From an uncultured Clostridia bacterium (GTDB lineage Bacteria; Bacillota; Clostridia; UBA1381): a stretch of 64,000 bases of DNA. Within the stretch, counting starts at the first letter, position 1. Every line of letters starts with the position of its first letter. The DNA is taken from NCBI GenBank assembly GCA_947631235.1, contig CANRKO010000007.1, forward strand, positions 46,414 to 110,413, given 5' to 3'. Shown here one piece after another: positions 59,456 to 64,000 of this stretch. The position numbers and the translations under genes are program-made. Under the pieces are notes generated by a model. That model made no database searches. It was not told the origin of the DNA and saw only the letters and a list, made by a program, of their open reading frames with translations.

Positions 59456-59485
59456 GAAAGGCACAGTCTGGTGACTGTGCCTTTC
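59456..59485. terminator. Bidirectional terminator
   Basis: GAAAGGCACAGTC-tggt-GACTGTGCCTTTC, a 13-bp perfect stem, A-rich on one side and T-rich on the other, between the relaxase region (+) and the 1383-residue surface gene (-). Confidence 0.85.
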
Positions 59486-59521
59486 GATATATGAATGTGA
59501 CTTATTTAGCTTTAATGTAGC

Positions 59522-62500
59522 TTAATATGTATCTTTTAAAGCAATCAGATACGGATAACCGTCATTTATATTTGCATCAACAGCCCAATCTGAGGTTGAA
59601 AATCCCGGCAGATTCGACAATGATTTCATCTGTTCGGCTGTCCTCTGCAATACGGATGTTATTGTCGGAATGGTATGTTTATACTCATTACTATAATTAT
59701 TATACAGTGTTGATTGCGTAGCATAACAATATTTTATAGTTGGGTTCTCCTCCGGCACATTATCATATATCTTAAGGCATTCATTGCTACCAACTATTCC
59801 GCCGACACGATCAGAGCTGGACACATCCCCGATATTATAACAATAGCTTACTGTTGCGTCAGCGTAGTTATGTCCAACTACGCCGCCAACCACATCAGAG
59901 CCGGATACATCCCCGATATTATAACAATAACTTACTGTTCCGCCGGAGGTGTTTCCAACCACGCCGCCGGTGGCAAAACCGGAATTACTTACAGAGCCTG
60001 TGTTATAACAGTAGCTTATCGCTCCAGAAAGGACATTACATCCGACCACGCCGCCGTTATCGCTACCGGAACCATTTACAAAACCTGTGTTAAAACAATA
60101 GCTTACTGTTCCACCACAGTTATATCCAACTACGCCGCCTGCATAGGCATAAAGTTTGGAACGACCATTTACAGAACCTGTGTTATAGCAATGGCTCACT
60201 GTTCCGTAATCGTTATATCCAACTACACCGCCATTAATATTGTCACTGCTAATATAGCTCTCGGATACACCAACATTTTTTAAGGTTGCATAACTGCCTA
60301 TATATCCAAACAGACCGCAATAATGTTGATATGTTACTAGATAAAGACCAAATACTTCATGGTTATTTCCGTTAAAGGTTCCGTTAAAAGGAAAATCATC
60401 ATCATTTCCAATAGGAACCCAAGAATTTGTAGGCGCGTTTGTGTCGGACCAATTTTGCCAATCGCTTGTATTGTTAAGGTAAATATCCTCGGCAAGCTCA
60501 ACCGTATAGCCTTTGAATGTTATATCTGTTGGAAAGTTCGTTCCATCTGTTATAGTGCCGTTTACCACATTCGAAATCCATACAAGCTCGGAGCCACTCG
60601 TTATTGTGTAAGTTTTTGTTGATGCGTCGTACTCGGGTTCAGTTGCTGTTCCGTCCCAAACAGCAATAGCCGGAGCGAAAGCAAAGCTTTCATATTCTTC
60701 TTCCGTAATATATTTAATTTCTCCGCTGTTAAAGGTCAGATATTTTTCTCCGCCGACCGGATCAATCGTATATAAATCGCCCGTGAGCGTCATTTTGCCG
60801 ACCACATTGGAGTTCAGCGGTGATAACGTGATATTTTTGCAAAGCACGGCGTTTCCTTTAGATGAAGTCAGGTTAATATTCTGATTTAATTTTACATTAA
60901 CGTTGCTCCCGCCGAGAATCAATGCGAAGCTCCTTGCGTTTGCACTAACACGGTTCAGCGTTACATCCTCCGAAGAAATCTCCATCGGAATATTTGTACA
61001 ATCTACAAATTTAATGCCGTTTATCACCGTAGTTTTAGCATCGGATTTAACGCTGATACCTTTATATTCCTTATCCTTTCCCTGCAGCTCAAATGATTCA
61101 ATTTCTCCTACATTGAAAGCTGTATTTGTTATTTCACTGTCCGGGACGGAGGAAATATCCAGCACAATGTTATTTGCGCCCGACGAAGCAGCCGCCGTTG
61201 CAACATCTACATTAGAAGCCTCTGCCTTTATTGAAGGCGCACTTTCAAAGGCGTTGTCACCGAGATATGTAATATCCTCAGGCAATGTGAATTCCATCAA
61301 CGATGTGCATCCGTTAAACGCATTATTACCTATCTTTGTAACGCCCGGACTGATTACATATTGTAATGATGAGCATCCTTCAAAGGTCGAGTCCGGTATC
61401 TCTGTTATAAAATCACCAAGTCTTACAGCGACAATATCCGTGTTGTCTTTGAATAAACCGGGCGCGATACCCTTAACCTTGACGGAGCGGGATGTTCCGT
61501 CTCCGTTATCAACGGAAATGTAAGACGGGATAATAACAATACCGTCGGGATTTTCCTCGTCAGGGAAATAATTTTCAATTATACCGGTGTCCGGGTCAAG
61601 TTGAAGCCCCTCGGTCTTTGCAATACGGCTGTTTACATATTCGTTTACAAAATACGGAATTTCAAACGGTATAATGCTTGTTTCATAGTCGTTAAATGTT
61701 CCGTCAAACGAATAATCAAGGTATTCGCTTGTCTCATCGTCAAGTACATTATAGGTATACACGAAATATGCCTTATTTGCCACATCGTATCCTACAACCG
61801 CAAACACATGTACCGTTCCTGCCATTACCATACGGTAATCTCCGTGAGTCTGTCCCGTACTGGAGAACGATTCCGTTGTAGAAGAAACGTGCGAAGTGTA
61901 ATATGTAACGGTTGAGCTATATTCGTCGCTCTTTGTATCGGTAGTTGCCAAAGCCTGCGAGCTGCTGTTACTGCCGCCCTCAGCATATGAGGAACCATAT
62001 CCGTATTGTTTGCTTATAATTTTTGAAACGGCATTAGATACAGAACTGCTCTGACTTGTTGAATTACTCTGACTGTATCCCATAGATGAATTCCATGTCT
62101 TTGAATTTGTCGTCGTATTTGACTTTTGCTTGGCTATATCCGCAGAAATGGAAGCTGCGTCTGTTCCGGTATTTGTGTGTTTTATATTATTCCCATAACC
62201 GGCTCCGGCGCCTATTTCAAATCCTGTTTTTCCACCAACCTCAGCAATGCCTTCCAAAGCCACCTTGCCGGACACCTCTGAAGAATATTTGGCATCAACC
62301 GACAATTCAAAATTTTGACCTGTTTCTACTGTTGAACTATCGGAATGAGAGTTATTTCCTGACAATTTGTACGAGCCGCTGAGTGTATCCGTAGAACCGT
62401 TTGAACCGCCGTTGCTGTTAGTGAGATTATAGGAGCCGCTTTCGCTTTTTGCAAGAGTTTCTGCTTCTTCACGCGTCTGTCCGGTTTGATCAAGATAACT

Positions 62501-63655
62501 CTCACTTACCTCTGTAGAGCTGCTCCAATTATTTGAAAGTGTCCACGAGGAGGAATTTGTTGTAGCATTAGAAATGGTTTGCGCTATCGTCTTTGCTTGT
62601 GTATCGCTAATTGTGTCACTATCGGTTTTGGAAACAGTAGTAATTATACCGTTTGCACATTGCAGCCTAAGTGTTGTAAATAAAGGCACATTTGTAATTT
62701 CACCTATTTCGTATGTAAATAGTATTAATCCGCTTTCCGAATCCTCGCAAATAATCGGGTCTGCAAGCTGTTTTACCGCTTCCGCCTTATTTCTGTTACT
62801 TGCCCAGTTTGCATAAAGCGTCATATTGCCGGATGTGCCTACGGGAATAGAATCCCATATCTTTCCGTCTTTGTCAGACCAACCGACAAATGTATATTTA
62901 TCAAGCGCGGGCTTCGGCAGTACGCTACCGGTTCCGGTTGTATAGCTTATAGGTGACTGCGGAATCATATCACTGGCGAACTGTACGGTAAAGTTTACTA
63001 TTTCCCAATGAGCATAAAGTGTCTTATTCCCGTTTGTACCCGGTGTAATTTCCGTTACTCTTTCACCGCCGCTTTGAGATGTGTACCAGCCGAGAAAGTT
63101 GTATCCGTCTACTATTAAATCCTGCAGCACCAAACCATCTTGCGCAAAGTAATAAGAAGGATTTGGGTTTTCAATGCTGATTGACTGCAAGTAATTATCG
63201 TTGTTTGCAATATAATAATTTATCGAATATTGGTCCTTTAATTTTATTTCCTGCGCCTCGCAATTCGGAAGTTGATTTTCGTTCCACCACATTACTTTTG
63301 CATAAGCCGCGTTTTCATCAGCATTGACTTTTATGTTGCCGGTGTTAGGTGAGTACATCTTAAGCGAATTTAATTTCCCGTTGCCGGTATAAAAGGCGAC
63401 ATAGATTTTGCCGTCGTTAAATTGATTTGCCGTAAGAGTAGCACTGTTTCCACCAATTTGGACAACAACGCTATTGCCCGCATTTTCCGTTAATCCTATA
63501 TCTGTTTTTGTAGAATCCATGGGCGCTGCGGACGTAGTTTCGACTATTACCTGTGCTTCATCGGCAGTATATTCTTCCGCCAATACAGAAGTGCCTACAG
63601 CCAAATATACCATTGCCAAAATAAGCATAACAGATAAAAACTTCTTTTTCTTCAT
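59522..63655 (-). CDS. Very large secreted surface protein with InlB, LRR and GLUG repeats
   Basis: 1377 residues from ATG 63655 (GAGAGGAAGG before it); the frame opens at 63673. Signal peptide (FLSVMLILAMVYLAVGTSVLA). Order: shared module near 70-140 (YVAFYTGNGKLNSLKMYS...AKVMWWNEN); two Listeria-Bacteroides/InlB repeats (about 150-290); a 350-residue Ser/Thr/Asn-rich region (SSSWTLSNNWSSSTEVS, SQSNSTSQSSSVSNAVS) unlike any domain I know; a BspA LRR block (about 740-800); a beta-helix-like stretch; then GLUG-type repeats (about 1150-1300: GGVVGYNDYGTVSHCYNTGS and variants, six or so). No anchor motif is visible. Probable adhesin, possibly phase-variable. Confidence 0.82.
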   Translation of the reverse strand: MKKKKFLSVMLILAMVYLAVGTSVLAEEYTADEAQVIVETTSAAPMDSTKTDIGLTENAGNSVVVQIGGNSATLTANQFNDGKIYVAFYTGNGKLNSLKMYSPNTGNIKVNADENAAYAKVMWWNENQLPNCEAQEIKLKDQYSINYYIANNDNYLQSISIENPNPSYYFAQDGLVLQDLIVDGYNFLGWYTSQSGGERVTEITPGTNGNKTLYAHWEIVNFTVQFASDMIPQSPISYTTGTGSVLPKPALDKYTFVGWSDKDGKIWDSIPVGTSGNMTLYANWASNRNKAEAVKQLADPIICEDSESGLILFTYEIGEITNVPLFTTLRLQCANGIITTVSKTDSDTISDTQAKTIAQTISNATTNSSSWTLSNNWSSSTEVSESYLDQTGQTREEAETLAKSESGSYNLTNSNGGSNGSTDTLSGSYKLSGNNSHSDSSTVETGQNFELSVDAKYSSEVSGKVALEGIAEVGGKTGFEIGAGAGYGNNIKHTNTGTDAASISADIAKQKSNTTTNSKTWNSSMGYSQSNSTSQSSSVSNAVSKIISKQYGYGSSYAEGGSNSSSQALATTDTKSDEYSSTVTYYTSHVSSTTESFSSTGQTHGDYRMVMAGTVHVFAVVGYDVANKAYFVYTYNVLDDETSEYLDYSFDGTFNDYETSIIPFEIPYFVNEYVNSRIAKTEGLQLDPDTGIIENYFPDEENPDGIVIIPSYISVDNGDGTSRSVKVKGIAPGLFKDNTDIVAVRLGDFITEIPDSTFEGCSSLQYVISPGVTKIGNNAFNGCTSLMEFTLPEDITYLGDNAFESAPSIKAEASNVDVATAAASSGANNIVLDISSVPDSEITNTAFNVGEIESFELQGKDKEYKGISVKSDAKTTVINGIKFVDCTNIPMEISSEDVTLNRVSANARSFALILGGSNVNVKLNQNINLTSSKGNAVLCKNITLSPLNSNVVGKMTLTGDLYTIDPVGGEKYLTFNSGEIKYITEEEYESFAFAPAIAVWDGTATEPEYDASTKTYTITSGSELVWISNVVNGTITDGTNFPTDITFKGYTVELAEDIYLNNTSDWQNWSDTNAPTNSWVPIGNDDDFPFNGTFNGNNHEVFGLYLVTYQHYCGLFGYIGSYATLKNVGVSESYISSDNINGGVVGYNDYGTVSHCYNTGSVNGRSKLYAYAGGVVGYNCGGTVSYCFNTGFVNGSGSDNGGVVGCNVLSGAISYCYNTGSVSNSGFATGGVVGNTSGGTVSYCYNIGDVSGSDVVGGVVGHNYADATVSYCYNIGDVSSSDRVGGIVGSNECLKIYDNVPEENPTIKYCYATQSTLYNNYSNEYKHTIPTITSVLQRTAEQMKSLSNLPGFSTSDWAVDANINDGYPYLIALKDTY

Positions 63656-63694
63656 TAGTATCCTTCCTCTCAAAGTTTTTTACAATGATTAATT

Positions 63695-63949
63695 TGCAAC
63701 ATAATACCGATTATGTGGTATTAACATGCATCAAGGTGGATTTCTTGAAAATAAAAGTGATACGCCAATAGACCAATGAGCGACATAGGTATAACATTGG
63801 TCTGATAATTATGTGCTTTTTGTACTTTTTTGTATTTTTGTGCTTTTTTCTCTGAAAATCATTGACCATCTCTAATGATTATGATATAATTTATATGTAT
63901 TTTTTGAAATATAACAGCGCATCTACCACATAATCGGTATTATGTGGTA
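63695..63949. promoter_or_regulatory. Inverted 26-bp sites around a promoter; candidate invertible switch
   Basis: Right copy TACCACATAAT-cggt-ATTATGTGGTA (63924-63949) is an 11-bp-arm palindrome with an asymmetric 4-bp core. Left copy TGCAACATAAT-accg-ATTATGTGGTA (63695-63720) is its reverse complement with 24 of 26 bases identical. Cores CGGT and ACCG show opposite orientation. Alternatively two operator sites for one dimeric regulator. Confidence 0.6.
63862..63890 (+). promoter_or_regulatory. Sigma-A promoter pointing away from the surface gene
   Basis: TTGACC (63862-63867), 17-nt spacer, TATAAT (63885-63890). It reads to the right, out of the window, through the right-hand palindrome. 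The surface gene, on the minus strand, has no comparable promoter in its first 200 bp. Confidence 0.75.
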
Positions 63950-64000
63950 AAGCAATGCAACAATCTCATTCGTTCAATCTGACGACGATGTACTTCGCCT

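Larger units (their letters stand above)
49742..59520. mobile_element. Mobilisable serine-recombinase element (TnpV/TnpW/recombinase/MobA-L)
   Basis: Contains TnpV, a SLOG protein, a ribbon-helix-helix protein, DUF6076, a sigma-like factor, TnpW, a large serine recombinase, a HEPN-like protein, DUF3847 and a MobA/MobL relaxase. These are the hallmark genes of Tn4451-type mobilisable transposons. Ends were not identified; the coordinates bracket the recognised genes. The flanks differ in gene content (toxin pair at left, surface protein at right). Confidence 0.65.
63656..64000. other. Non-coding region upstream of the large surface gene
   Basis: No gene. Holds two 26-bp sites in inverted orientation (63695-63720 and 63924-63949) around a 203-bp segment. 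That segment contains an outward promoter (63862-63890) and a 9-bp inverted repeat AGACCAATG/CATTGGTCT (63770-63803). The last 51 bp of the window continue an unknown neighbour region. Confidence 0.8.

Overview
The window looks like a chromosomal segment of a spore-forming, low-to-moderate GC Firmicute of class Clostridia. The evidence is a stage IV sporulation gene (spoIVA), the yggS-sepF-ylmH-divIVA division cluster, sigma-A promoters of the TTGACA-N17-TATAAT type, strong AGGAGG ribosome sites, Tn4451-type large serine recombinase elements, and S-layer/BspA/GLUG-type surface proteins. Those proteins and a fucosidase fit a gut commensal. I cannot assign a genus.

Layout. 1-9.8 kb is accessory: the 3' end of a tyrosine integrase, an 1819-residue leucine-rich-repeat surface protein with near-identical 435-bp internal repeats, a complete IS200-like insertion sequence, and a TnpW plus large serine recombinase unit that stops just before a tRNA-Arg gene. 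9.9-27.5 kb is mostly core: ogt; then a probable minus-strand operon (HPt, hybrid kinase, aldo/keto reductase, 1636-residue surface protein, L,D-transpeptidase, nitroreductase); pfkB; then a plus-strand operon (double GT-C mannosyltransferase, fumarase alpha, TtcA-like, TcdA-like). 27.5-36.6 kb holds the division cluster, a zinc-ribbon membrane protein, an ABC exporter, a lipoprotein and spoIVA. 36.6-48.8 kb mixes an AIPR-type (putative abortive infection) gene with a striking leader RNA, a YczE-like membrane protein, an alpha-L-fucosidase, an SLH-anchored phosphodiester glycosidase, hpt, a broken AEC transporter, a secreted transglutaminase, and many palindromic intergenic repeats. 48.8-59.5 kb is accessory: a barnase-like toxin with barstar immunity, then a mobilisable serine-recombinase element (TnpV, TnpW, recombinase, DUF3847, MobA/MobL relaxase) carrying a SLOG protein, a ribbon-helix-helix protein, a sigma-like factor and an internally duplicated HEPN-like protein. 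59.5-64 kb holds a 1383-residue surface protein whose upstream region carries an outward-facing promoter between inverted 26-bp sites.

How it works together. Four exported proteins share a small module (aliphatic-x-YD-x-x-G-x-L, then a hydrophobic-W-(D/N/S) strand), which suggests a common cell-surface repertoire. The most novel-looking signals are the possible invertible promoter at 63695-63949, the promoter-structured leader-terminator unit in front of the AIPR gene, the duplicated HEPN-like cargo protein, and the MuF-like/barnase toxin pair. All functions are read from sequence motifs; no search was run.
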